A stretch of DNA of 64,000 bases from Monocercomonoides exilis (Eukaryota > Preaxostyla > Oxymonadida > Polymastigidae), in contig LSRY02000018.1 of NCBI GenBank assembly GCA_001643675.2, forward strand, positions 558,001-622,000. Direction: 5' to 3'. The translations under genes and the position numbers were made by a program. Shown piece after piece: positions 22,948 through 33,099 of this stretch. The notes below the pieces were generated by a model that was given only the letters and a program-made list of their open reading frames with translations, searched no databases and was not told the DNA's origin. The number at the start of each line of letters is the position of its first letter. The stretch's first letter is position 1.

Positions 22948-23529
22948 TTGCTTTGTGAAATGAAAAACAGAGAAAATGACAGATTTGGAGAAGAAACAGA
23001 AGAAGAAGGAGAAGAGGAAGAGAATAGAAATAGAGGGAGGGAGAATATATGTGGGAAGAAGAGGGAAGAGGAACGAGAAGGGGGAGAGAATGAGAATAAA
23101 AAGGAAAGGAAATTTTTCATTGAAAATTCTCTTTCTGAGTTAATTCATTTCACAAACAGTCAAAACCCTCTTTCACACACATCTACACAGCCAGCTTCTA
23201 TCAAAAACATATCAAATGCTTTCACTTCGCCTTCTTCTTCTTTTTCTTCCTCTTCGTCTTCTTCTTTTAATTCTTCTTCTGTTTCTTCTTCTTCATCTTC
23301 TTCCTCCTCTCCTTCTCTTTCTGATTCTCCTACTCGTCTGTTCAGACATTCCACCTCATCACCCGAACTTCTTCTGCCTCCTTCCTCTTCTTCTTCCTCT
23401 GAACACGAGGCAATTCTGAAGAAGAGATTGGAAGCAGCGCCAAGTAATTTGAATGATTTGATTGAAAAACAACATGAAGAATGGAGAATAGAGAAGAAGA
23501 ACATGAGGATGATAGAGAAGAATGAATGA
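22948..23529 (+). CDS. Glu-rich then Ser-rich ORF (hypothetical, possible 5' part)
   Basis: 193 codons. The first 65 residues are Glu/Arg/Asn-rich, then comes a less repetitive block (NSLSELIHFTNSQNPLSHTS and on), a long Ser tract, and a normal-complexity end (LEAAPSNLNDLIEKQHEEWR). The non-repetitive pieces suggest real protein. A purine-rich microsatellite (23530-23840) separates it from the Ser-rich ORF at 23838 in another frame, so both may be parts of one gene split by slippage. No domain recognised. Confidence 0.4.
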   Translation: MLCEMKNRENDRFGEETEEEGEEEENRNRGRENICGKKREEEREGGENENKKERKFFIENSLSELIHFTNSQNPLSHTSTQPASIKNISNAFTSPSSSFSSSSSSSFNSSSVSSSSSSSSSPSLSDSPTRLFRHSTSSPELLLPPSSSSSSEHEAILKKRLEAAPSNLNDLIEKQHEEWRIEKKNMRMIEKNE

Positions 23530-23837
23530 GGAAGAGGGAAAGGAAGAGAAAGAGGAAGAGAAGGAGGAAGAGGAGAAAGTAGAGGAGGAGGAGGAGGAGG
23601 AGGAGGAGGAGAAGAAGAAGAAGAAGAGGAAGAGGAAGAAGAAGAAGGAGAAGAAGAAGATAGTGAAATGAGCAGTGATGATGAAAAAGTCACCAAACGC
23701 AAAATATAGAAGAAGAAGATGGGAAAAGAAGAAGAAGAAAGAGAAGAAAGAGAGAAAAGGAGGAAGAAGAGGAAGAAGAGGAAGAAGAGGAAGAAGAGGA
23801 AGAAGAGGAAGAAGAGGAAGAAGAGGAAAATATAGAA
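23530..23837 (+). repeat. GAA/GGA purine microsatellite block
   Basis: Nearly pure purine on the plus strand, including GGAGGA repeats near 23584 and 9-mer GAAGAGGAA repeats at about 23757-23828. One frame through the middle reads EEEDSEMSSDDEKVTKRKI, hinting that part of the block was coding before expansion. Confidence 0.9.
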
Positions 23838-25604
23838 ATGAAAAGAAATGCAAAGCAGAAAGAAGAAAAATCACAAGTTAAAATTTCAATTTCAATTTCA
23901 AACAAAGAGGAAATGAATGAAAATGCTGGGCAACAAAGGAAATTAGATAGAATGCAAAGAGATACATTGAGTTCGCCTCCTCTTTCTTATTCTCTTTCTC
24001 CTTCTCCCTCTTTTTCTCCTTCTCTTTCTCTTTCATTTCATTCTTCTTCTTCTTCTTCTCCTTCTCCTTCTCCTTCTCCTTCCTCTTCCTTTAACTCCTC
24101 CTCCTCCTCCTCCTCCTCTTCTTCTTCTTCAACAGAACGGCGTGATGCTTCGCCTTCACTTTCAATGTCGCCTTCTTCTTTATCCTCTTCCACATCTTCA
24201 TCTTCATCAACATTCACTTCTTCTTTTTCTTCTTCTTCTTCTTCTTCCCCTTCACTCACCTCAGACGATTCTCCTTATTCTGCCTCACCTTCTGCCTCAC
24301 CTTCAGCTTCTTCTCCTTCTTCTTCTCCTATTCCATTGCAAACACCTCAATCACCTCAGTCATCTCAACCAATTCAATCTATTCAATCTATTCAATCATT
24401 AAATTCATTGCAATCATATCAATCATATCAATCACCACATGACCCTCACTCTTCCTTTGCAAAAGCTGACTCCACAGGCAGTTTGCTGCTGAGAGGCAAA
24501 GAGACTGCCACAAAGCACTCCTCAAAGGACACAAATGGAATACCCCCTTTCTCTCTCAATCAGTTCCATTCATCCACTTCCTTCGCTTCTTATCAGTCTA
24601 TGTTCCTGTCTGCCCCTTCAGCTGTGCCTGTGAAGGCCGTCCATGGAAGAACAAAGGGAGATGTGATTAATTCTCATCCTTCTGCTTCTTCTTCACAATC
24701 TTCGCATCCTTCTCAGCATCCCCACACCCAACAAAGCACATACCAGCATTCCTCTCTCAAGTCCTCCCTCCACTTTGATGAGCTGCAGTCTCATTCAACA
24801 TGCTCTTTCCTTTGCTCCATCAACAATTCTTCTTCTTCATCCTCTTCTTCTTCTTCTTCCTCATCCTCATCCTCATCCAAAAGACGTTCAATATTCCGTG
24901 AAAGGCGTCTTTTTCTGCAGTCATCGCGTGCCCCAGCTGCATCGCTTTATCTGCGTCTGCCGTCAGACGAGGTGGAAGTGCTGAGAGGAGTGACATCGCT
25001 CCTCCGGTTGATGAAGGCTGCTCTTTTTTCGCTTTCTATACTTGGCAAAGACAACAACAGTAACCGCAACATCAATAGAAGAAGCAGAAATGATGGAAGT
25101 TATAGAAATGATGAAATCACAGATTATCCTCTTTTTGCAGATGAAGATGGAAACTCGGCCAGACTCGATTGCCTTCTGCCATCTTCTGCTTCCTCAAAGC
25201 ACTTGGCAATTTTGGCAAAAGCGAGCGCAGGAAGATTGTTTGTTTCGCCAGGCAAAGCAGAGGGACAAACACATTTTCATTCGCAATCACAGACACTGAT
25301 AAAAACACAGAATCGCGCACAGTCAACCATATTCTCTCTGAAGAAGCGGGCAGAGTCGTTCACATCATCAACGTTTCCGAGCGAAGCGTCCCGCAGCAGG
25401 ATTCAGCTTTTGTGTGGGACTGTCCTTCCGTTTGACCCGTCTCTTCCGCGGGTGATGGCATTGGTGGATAGGAAGCATGTGCCGTGTGCCACACAAATCA
25501 CAAGCAATTCGCTTGTCCTCTGGAAAATCCAGTTACCTTCTTCAGATGCAAACCTTTTGTCTTCATCGAGTTCATTGGCTTCTTCTTTAAACACAGATTC
25601 ATAG
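23838..25604 (+). CDS. Ser-rich hypothetical protein, 588 codons
   Basis: An uninterrupted frame of 588 codons. The N-terminal 180 residues contain long Ser and Ser/Pro tracts with Ser-Pro dipeptides. The middle is Gln/Ser/His-rich (IQSIQSIQSLNSLQSYQSYQ). From about residue 350 the complexity rises: SIFRERRLFLQSSRAPAASL, LRLPSDEVEVLRGVTSLLRL, LLCGTVLPFDPSLPRVMALV, then a Ser-rich end. The ordered pieces argue for a real gene with a disordered, phosphorylatable N-terminus, but I recognise no domain. A plus-strand Ser-rich frame at 38107-39297 has a similar composition. The true start may lie in the 22948 ORF. Confidence 0.5.
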   Translation: MKRNAKQKEEKSQVKISISISNKEEMNENAGQQRKLDRMQRDTLSSPPLSYSLSPSPSFSPSLSLSFHSSSSSSPSPSPSPSSSFNSSSSSSSSSSSSTERRDASPSLSMSPSSLSSSTSSSSSTFTSSFSSSSSSSPSLTSDDSPYSASPSASPSASSPSSSPIPLQTPQSPQSSQPIQSIQSIQSLNSLQSYQSYQSPHDPHSSFAKADSTGSLLLRGKETATKHSSKDTNGIPPFSLNQFHSSTSFASYQSMFLSAPSAVPVKAVHGRTKGDVINSHPSASSSQSSHPSQHPHTQQSTYQHSSLKSSLHFDELQSHSTCSFLCSINNSSSSSSSSSSSSSSSSSKRRSIFRERRLFLQSSRAPAASLYLRLPSDEVEVLRGVTSLLRLMKAALFSLSILGKDNNSNRNINRRSRNDGSYRNDEITDYPLFADEDGNSARLDCLLPSSASSKHLAILAKASAGRLFVSPGKAEGQTHFHSQSQTLIKTQNRAQSTIFSLKKRAESFTSSTFPSEASRSRIQLLCGTVLPFDPSLPRVMALVDRKHVPCATQITSNSLVLWKIQLPSSDANLLSSSSSLASSLNTDS

Positions 25605-25740
25605 TATCTTTTGAAGAGAATCTCAATAACAAAACACATAACAAAGCATTCAGTCAAACATTCAGAAACCGACATCGAAGACTCTCATCTCAGCTATTCC
25701 AATAAAAAAGGTAGAGGCAGATCAAATTCAATTCCTTTAT

Positions 25741-26420
25741 TCAACAAAAAACATTCAACAGCAAATATTTCCTCTTTTCTTTTTCTTCTTCTTCTTCTTC
25801 CACATCTCCCACCCAAACCGTATCTGCTCCTTTTTCACCACCGCCCCAGATCAACTTCCTGCACATACGTATTCTTCCCCCACCGCGCCTTGTTCTTGCT
25901 GAGCCCCAACGGCTCCACCTCCACCTCCGTTCTGCCTGAGCTCTCTCCACATATAAAAACTCGCACCGTTCGCTCTATTACGAGCACATTCACACCACTG
26001 CTGCTGCTGCTACACAGCTTGCTCCGCTGTTCAGCTTCAGCGGCCCCGCTGCCCCAACATCCACCGCCAGCACTCCGCCTTCTTCGCTCTCTGGCGTTCC
26101 GATGTTCGACACATTCACCCCCCACAAACTCGCGCACCATCCCTGCCATTTCAATCACTGTCTCATTAAACATACTCGCTTTATTCTACAGCACGACGTA
26201 AGTGTTCCTAACCAGCAGCTCAAAGCCTGTGCCATGCAAAAGTTTTAACTCTTCCACATCGCATGACTCTGTTTCCACCTCTCACTCCAGACTGTTTAAC
26301 ACAACTTAATTATCCTACACATCCAGCGGCCCGCCTCATACAATAAGCGCATTCTCTACTCCATCTACAAACAGGTTAGATTCTATTCTCCTCAAATCAC
26401 ATATTTCACCTTTTTTTTTC
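25741..26420 (-). pseudogene. GC-rich coding relic, unknown family
   Basis: Minus-strand pieces in order: HGTGFELLVRNTYVVL, a TAG stop, NKASMFNETVIEMAGMVREF, VEVEPLGLSKNKARWGKNTY, then after a frame change RKLIWGGGEKGADTVWVGDV and a Glu-rich end. Composition (Gly/Arg/Val/Glu) resembles the family B relics, but I could not align it to them. The TAG is a CAG-to-TAG candidate. The locus is convergent with the Ser-rich ORF. Confidence 0.35.
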
Positions 26421-26622
26421 TATTTTTACTCACTCATAATCCAGCGAATAAACTTCTATTTTCTTTCAAAATAAAAATAAATAGAATTCTCGATCTGTAT
26501 TTCAGTTTTTTGTTAAAGTTAAAAAAACTGGAAAAAATTGAAAAAAATTAAATTTACTAAATAACAAGAAATGATTAATTCGTATGTGTTCGTATTTAAA
26601 TATTGAAAATTTCCACCATACA

Positions 26623-29580
26623 TCAGAGACGAAGAAGAGCATTAAGTGTTCTGTCTGACAATTTGTGACGACGATCTCCTATTATTCTGCGAGCTTTAGA
26701 AAATATTCTCTCACAAAATGATTCACTGCAAGGAGAAGTTGTTATGCAGTAAGCTATGTTGGAGAATATTGTATGCATTTCGCTATATGAACAAAAATCC
26801 TGGTAGAAAATGTAACCATCTTCCTCAACGACATCATCCTTATCTTTTTTAAGCAAAAGTTCTTTGAGTAGTCTCAAACATTGAGCCTTTATTATGTGAT
26901 GATTTTCATTCAACATGTGATCCAACATAGCTCTGAAACATGCAACGATCCTACCAAACCAATCAGAAAATGTGTTATCCCAAATAGTCTTCAATGTTTT
27001 GTTTTCTATATCAATATTGCACACTTCAATTCTTCTGAAACGAGAAAATTTGCATATGAAATCCACATCGCTCTCGCTCTCGCTTTCGCTTTCTATTGTT
27101 TCTTCATTTCTCGTTCGTTCTTTTGAATTTGTTGTATTTTCTTTAATAATTTGTGCTCTTTCTGATTTGTCTTCTGGCAAACTGTCCGATTTTTCATTAC
27201 GTTGAGTAGTTTTTCTAGTGCTGTAGAAATTGATAAGATTTGTTTGATTGCATTCATACAGAAATTCATCATCCTTTTCTTCCTCCTCCACCAAAATCAA
27301 CCCAAACAAATCTTGTTCTTCAAAATCATCGGTTTCATATCGTTCATCAACTCCTTTTGCATTTTCCTGTAAACTTGAACAAAGCGTTGATATGAAACAA
27401 TATAATTCTTGAAGCTTTGAATTTGAAAACTCAATATTTTGAGTTTTTGCACGGTTTGTTGAATCAGAAGCAGTGAAAGCTGAAACAGTACAAGTCTCAC
27501 TTAATTCCCTATCCACTTTTTCAGAGTTTTCAAAAGCCTTTTGCAGTTTTTCTGTAGAAAGAAATGAAATGTCTTGAAAAAGATGGTCCGATAAAGTTTT
27601 GATATTAGGATTTTGTATTGAAAGAAATGGTGTTGAATCATGGAAAATGGAAAACGTGGGGAATGAGGAAATATTTGTGGAGGATGGGGAAGAAGAAGAA
27701 GATGATGAAGATGAAGAAGACGATGACGATGAAGATGACGATGAAGATGAAGAAGACGATGACGATGACGACGAAGGGGAAGAATGAATAGATAAGTTTT
27801 GATTCTGACACATAGATTCAGATGAGTCTTTGCTGCAAGAACGTGATCGAGATTCGCATGTTTTTTTGGCTTCATTAAAAATGTTTTTGGTAACTTTAAA
27901 AAAAAAATTATCAAGAAAAAAGAAAAATTTCAATTGTTTAATAAAAACATATGCTTTTCTTTGAAATACAAACGTTCTCTTGGGTCGCAAGTGAATTTAT
28001 GAGTTCGATGCTTATGTGATCCAATCGGTGTTAGTGCGTATGATGTTGCTATGAGTTGTCCAGAAAAATCACAAAGAGTGTAATTATATAACAGAATAAC
28101 TATATCTGTCAATGCGTTATGCCATTCTCCATCAACGAAATAAACATTTGTTGAAAAAAAATAAAACAAATTCATTGATTGAATAACAACAGGAAAGGCA
28201 TCTCCAAGTTTTGTCGATTCTTTTTCAAAAATCAGATGCATCGAATAAAGTGGATACAGCAACAATTCAGAAAGTGCAATTTCAAATATTTCTTTGTCTG
28301 AAAGCATTTTCGTTTTGCTTATTATTGATTGATTCTGCCTTATAAAGAAACAAATATTATACAAACACAGCCATCTTGTAGCAATAAATGTTGGGCATCT
28401 TTTTTTCAAACTGTTTCTGAAATTTGATAAATGTGCTTGCTGACTGAATTTAATAATCAATTCCTTCATTTGCTTCAGTTTTGCATTTTCTGAAAAAGCG
28501 TGACTGACAACCAAATTGATTAAATGATTAAGACATCTGACAAAAAATTGGTCTTGGATAATTATATGCACGTGATGAACCACACAATTCCGTCCAATCA
28601 TTTGTTGATATTCTATTCAAAGCCAAAACTTGTGGTTTCAGTCCATCTGAGCACCAAGCTCTGACAGAACATCCATAAGCACTCAACTCGGTCATTATTT
28701 CCAATCCTAAATTGAAATAATCGGATTCTGATCGACAACTTTAATACAATTTCCAAAAGATAGGTTTTGACGATTGATCCATCGTTATTAAGCCCACTGC
28801 AGTGTAGCCCACTCCCCCAACAACTCCTCCATCAATTACTATTCCTAGGGGATTGTTTGAAATAATTGAAATTGCTTTTTCAATTTTCTTTAAATTTGCT
28901 TCATGAAGCAGTTTGGTGACATTTCTCTCTGTGAGGCGAGGAAAAATATCTTCCCTATGCATGTGCGGATTATCTTGTGATGATTTTATTAGTGCAGAAA
29001 CAAAATCGTTAAATTCGTTTGTTGCTACAGAAAGAAAAGAAATATTACTATGGGCATCAATGTTGATGAAAGATTCAGTGAGCTCTCCTTTCAATGTTGT
29101 TTCAGAAGAGCTATTGTTTAACTTCGAATTAACTGACAGTGTTGATAAATTGGACTTCTGTGAAAAGAACAATGATATCTGATTATTCTGAATTAAATCA
29201 CATTTGTGATTATAAATCATTGAATAGTCCTTCCGACCCGTCACTCCACAAGCAACACCATCTTTCTCACATGGACACATGAAAAGTCTGTACAAATCCT
29301 TTTTCGAAGTTCTGTCTTTATACAAAGGAGCAAATGCAATAAACAATTTGTGATTCACGATGTCGAGAGTCGGTTTGGAAATGACCAATTCTTTCCGCTT
29401 TGGATGAAAATAACCTGTAAAAAAATATTGCATTTATAATAGATTAATTTCAACTAAAAATTAAATATGAAAACAGTTTGCGTATTCACCATTTTCTATT
29501 TTTTCGAGTTTGATCCATTCACATCTGTGTGATTTAAATATCTCCTCTGTTTTTTTAAATAGCTGAAACTATTTTGATCA
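26623..29580 (-). pseudogene. hAT-superfamily transposase, decayed
   Basis: Reading from the right: an exon with KKTEEIFKSHRCEWIKLEKI, an intron 29489-29415 (75 nt, GTGAAT to TTACAG), then the frame to 28741 containing GVACGVTGRKDYSMIYNHKC (a possible zinc-finger remnant), ended by TAA. MTELSAYGCSVRAWCSDG follows, then a frame change, CLNHLINLVVSHAF, IATRWLCLYN, another junction near 27960 and a long poly-Ser insertion (27690-27780). The C-terminus is the hAT dimerisation domain: SPCSESFCERIFSKARRIIG, DRRHKLSDRTLNALL. The order is that of hAT transposases. At least one stop and two frame changes mark it as dead. The left terminus was not found. Confidence 0.8.
27660..27790 (+). repeat. GAA/GAT/GAC microsatellite inside the hAT coding frame
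   Basis: On the minus strand it encodes an almost pure Ser tract in frame with the transposase, so it has expanded without breaking that frame. Confidence 0.85.
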
Positions 29581-29737
29581 AAATATTTATAAAAAAACAA
29601 TTGTTTAAAATAAAAAAAAATTAAAAAACTTTCATCAAACGATTTCCGGATTATCCAATGAAGAGGCAAACACATGTGAGGCATCCATGAATAACAAATA
29701 AATAAAAATTTCCAAATGCTTTATTATCTGAAAACAC

Positions 29738-30045
29738 GTCAGTGACCGGCAGTGACGTGAGTGCCTTGGTATTTATACCACAAAAAATGATCACGACACA
29801 ACCCATTGTTCATATTAAAATAAAAAATGAACATTTTAAAAAAGAAAAGTGTTTGAAAATCCTTTTTATAATAGAAGGTGAATAAGAATTAAATATCAAT
29901 TTTTCTTTGCATTTCTTGTTTCAAATTGAAAAAAATCAATTTTTAATATGAGTGAATGTAATTTTTTTCTGTCACGTCACGTCACTTCAAAAATGTTCAC
30001 GTCAGAAGGCATGTGACGCAGACGCTTATTAAAGATTATAAAAGT
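29738..30045 (+). repeat. GTCAGTGACC cluster, copy 3, and associated repeat
   Basis: GTCAGTGACCGGCAGTGACG at 29738 resembles the clusters at 9780, 21146 and 49521. A second patch (GTCACGTCACGTCAC near 29975, then GTGACGCAGACGCTTATTAA near 30013) is the inverse of sequence near 21114. The stretch is probably a non-autonomous element, possibly one end of the neighbouring hAT element. Confidence 0.45.
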
Positions 30046-30317
30046 CTGGTTTATTTTATTATTTTCATGATTGCGCATTCATTGCGGAGGGTCATGAAGT
30101 TATTTTTTCGAATATTCAAAAACTAATTGACTTTAGAAAAATGGAGGCTTTGTGAACGGAGAACTGTACGAAAACATGTCTTGATTCAGATTTGATGGCA
30201 GCGATTGGTTTCTTAACTATTTTGGAAAAATCTGATATGTTTCTTTAATTGAAACATAACACAATATCATGAAAATATTTGCATGTGGATTGGGAAAAAA
30301 ACTATCCTTGTAGTGCC

Positions 30318-30990
30318 ATCAGCAGCTGCCTCACTCAGCGGATTCCGGGATGCATTTCCTTAATCGAGATTCTCACAGGAAATATTTCAAAGGAAAGGAG
30401 TGTGGATTGTGATATTGAAGTTTATTCATTATGTGGCTAATGCAATTTGTTCTCAACAGCCACTTTTGAATTTGAAGCATCTGGCTTGTCTCTTTTTTCT
30501 GTCACAACAGGAACATCGACCTTTAATAACTTTTCACTTGCCAATTACTTTTCTTATGCAAATAATCAGGATTCAAAGCTGTTTGAGATAAGTGGTGAAG
30601 GAGAGATATTAATAATCGGATTGATCATATCTGCAGGAAGAGGTCAAATTTCAAAAACATCTTTTCCATCAAGGCTAATATTTATGCAGGATGGAGTGTT
30701 GCAGATGTGAAATGTGAAATGGACAAAGATCATAACAACAGTTTTATTATTTATTAAAAATTCAATGAGCAAATAGTTATTTATGATTTTTGAATACCAC
30801 TTTAGCTGGACCAAAATAACAACGATGAATTTGCCAGTTGTTATAGAAAGGAGAAAAACACTGACTCGCATACAGAAGGGATTTCCATTTTGAATTATTA
30901 ATGCATCTGATGAAGTTGACGAATACTGAAAAGTCAATATGTCACCAGAACAAACGCTGACATCGTTTAATGTCCGACCAGTATAGAATA
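30318..30990 (+). pseudogene. Beta-helix repeat fragment
   Basis: A frame with one TAA reads FSTATFEFEASGLSLFSVTT, then NFSLANYFSYANN, LFEISGEGEILIIGLIISAG, and after a shift more short strands. Alternating short hydrophobic strands and Gly/Asn/Ser turns are typical of right-handed parallel beta-helix coils. It resembles the style of the 61-64 kb gene and is surrounded by transposon debris, so it is a displaced fragment. Confidence 0.45.
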
Positions 30991-31039
30991 TTGTTGTTAT
31001 TGAGATAATAGAAACATTTCACATTTTTTATTATAAATA

Positions 31040-31435
31040 CAGATATCGCAAAAAATACCTAACATCGCACAAAATACCGGACAAGATCGATTTCACAATA
31101 ACTGCAAGAGGAATAATTCTAATTATTTTCCTCAAAATTTATCTCTTTAATTCAAACTCATTTGACGCATGAGATTTTCAAAATGGCCTCATTTGTGCCC
31201 AGAGAAAATAATTTTTAAAAATCTCTTAGTAACTCAAATTCCTATTTCTCCGAGATTTCAATAATAATTTTTTCTGAGCACAAATGAAAATGTTTTGTAA
31301 GTCTCGTTTATCAATTGAGTTTGTATTGATGAGATATATTTTAGGAAAATAATTAGAATTATTCCTCTTGCGGTTGTTGTGAAATCGATCTTGTCCGGTA
31401 TTTTGTGCGATGTCCGGTATTTTATGCGATATCTG
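31040..31435. mobile_element. 396-bp palindromic MITE with TA duplication
   Basis: The element is nearly all inverted repeat: two arms of about 190 bp starting CAGATATCGCA and flanked by TA (31038-31039, 31436-31437). The right arm carries a tandem pair of ATCGCAYAAAATACCGGACA (in reverse complement); the left arm has one exact and one mutated copy. Tc1/mariner/pogo-type target choice is implied by TA. It is non-autonomous. Confidence 0.88.
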
Positions 31436-31529
31436 TACCACTTCATGTTTTGTTCGCCAAACAAAACAGTTAACAAACCTCAAAATAGTTTCCTTATTTT
31501 TCTTTGATCAATTGACATTAATTAAATTA

Positions 31530-32891
31530 TGGTGCAAATAAAGGTTCGCAAAGTTTCCTGACAAAAAATTAAAAATGAAAAATACGAAGATCAAAGGTTA
31601 GTAAATCCATATTATTTTTCAAACATTGAATTCAGAATGCCAAGAATACTATCATTGAAAAAGCAACTGGAAATCAAAAGGCTTCATGCAAAAGGATTTT
31701 GTGGAAATGCTATTGCAAGAATGACAAAAACATCGAGAGAATCAGTCTCAAAATACATTAACACAAAAACACTTATCACACAAAGAATATTCAGGTGCAA
31801 ACCTGGGCGTCCAACATTTCTGACAAGAAAAAACAGATACATCGTCAAGAAAGCACTGAAAGAAAAATTGATACATAGGGCAAGAGATATCCCAAAGGTG
31901 ACAGGGATCCATTGCGGTCTTTCCACAGCACGATTACTGTTGCACAATATTCTGTCCAAATACACACTATGAAAAAAGAAACCATATGAATCGAATTATT
32001 CGAAACAACAGAGAAAGGACTTTGCAGAGCGCCATATGAGAGACGATGACAAATGGAATCATTCCTGTTTCGCAGATGAGAAAAAAGTCAACCTTGATGG
32101 ACCAGATAGCAGAAGGATGACATGGATTCCTTTAAATGACGCTATTTCCTTTGATCATCAAAGTCAGAAACCTCGTCAAAAACTTACGGAATGTGGAGCA
32201 GTTGATATGAATTTCAAAAGTGGTTTGTTAATATTTGAAAATACGATTAATTGAAATGATTATGTTAATGTTTTGAAACACGCTCCAAAACCACAAGCTG
32301 ATGCCAAGTGGTCCTTTTTCTGGAGATTCATTCATGATAATGCCCCTTTCCATAAATCAAAGCTCGTAAAAAAATACTGTGAAGACAATCGAACTCACAT
32401 TATTCCATGACCGCCGTACTCTCCAGATCTTAATCCAATTGAAATTGTGTGGAAAATGTTAAACGATAGGGTTTTCGAGGATGGAGTCCCAAAAACATCC
32501 ATAACTGAATTAAAAAATAGTCTGACAACAAATTGGAAAAGAAAACCTCAATTCATGATTAATAATTCAATTATGTCTATGTACGACAGATTGTCCGCAG
32601 TCATTGAAGCTAAAGGGAGTTACACGAAATATTAAATTATAATTCAAAATTTTTTGAATCTTTTTTTCAAGAATTTTTTTTTATTGAATACTTTTTGGAG
32701 TAATTTTAATATGATAAAAGTTCAATTTTTCATTTTATTTTCTTCACAAAAACAAATTGAAACAATTTTGATCATGTTGATGTTTGTTTATTGTTAAATA
32801 TCATTTAAACTTAAAGAAAAAAACGCAACATACAACAATTTGAAGAAAGAGGAATCAACTATGAAAAGGTCGGATAGTTTTCGTTAGCACT
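31530..32891 (+). mobile_element. Tc1/mariner-type transposon
   Basis: The right end reads inward as CAGTGCTAACGAAAACTATC and is followed by TA at 32892-32893, typical of Tc1/mariner termini. The left end is less sure; the best match is TGGTGCAAATAAAGG after a TA at 31528-31529. It encloses one transposase frame. The length of about 1.36 kb is normal for this superfamily. Confidence 0.75.
31637..32635 (+). pseudogene. Tc1/mariner transposase, one frame with three TGA codons
   Basis: A single frame of 333 codons with no indel, interrupted only by TGA at 31970-31972, 32252-32254 and 32408-32410. The N-terminal HTH is SLKKQLEIKRLHAKGFCGNA and the second DNA-binding piece GRPTFLTRKNR. The catalytic triad is visible: D in CFADEKKVNLDG, D in FIHDNAPFHKSK, E in PPYSPDLNPIEIVW. 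The third TGA sits just before PPYSPDLNPIE, where the superfamily has a conserved Trp. As written it cannot give a full protein unless TGA is read through. Six other Trp codons are TGG. Confidence 0.92.
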
Positions 32892-33099
32892 GTATGATAT
32901 CACGCAACGTCTTCATCACCTCATTTCTTCATCTTTTCTTGCACAGTTGCCATTCAGCGTAAACCACAGAAACATAGACGCATCTGTAACTCCCTTCACC
33001 GACTACATCAACTCAAACTCCCAAAAAAACATCAATTTTTTCCTCCCACATGCTCCTTCAAGCGCAAAGTTAATGCACATCCGACACATTCGGAACAAC

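Noticed and set aside
23160-23874. Minus-strand Ser/Phe/Leu ORFs opposite the purine block
   Set aside because: They are complements of GAA/GGA repeats with no non-repetitive protein content.
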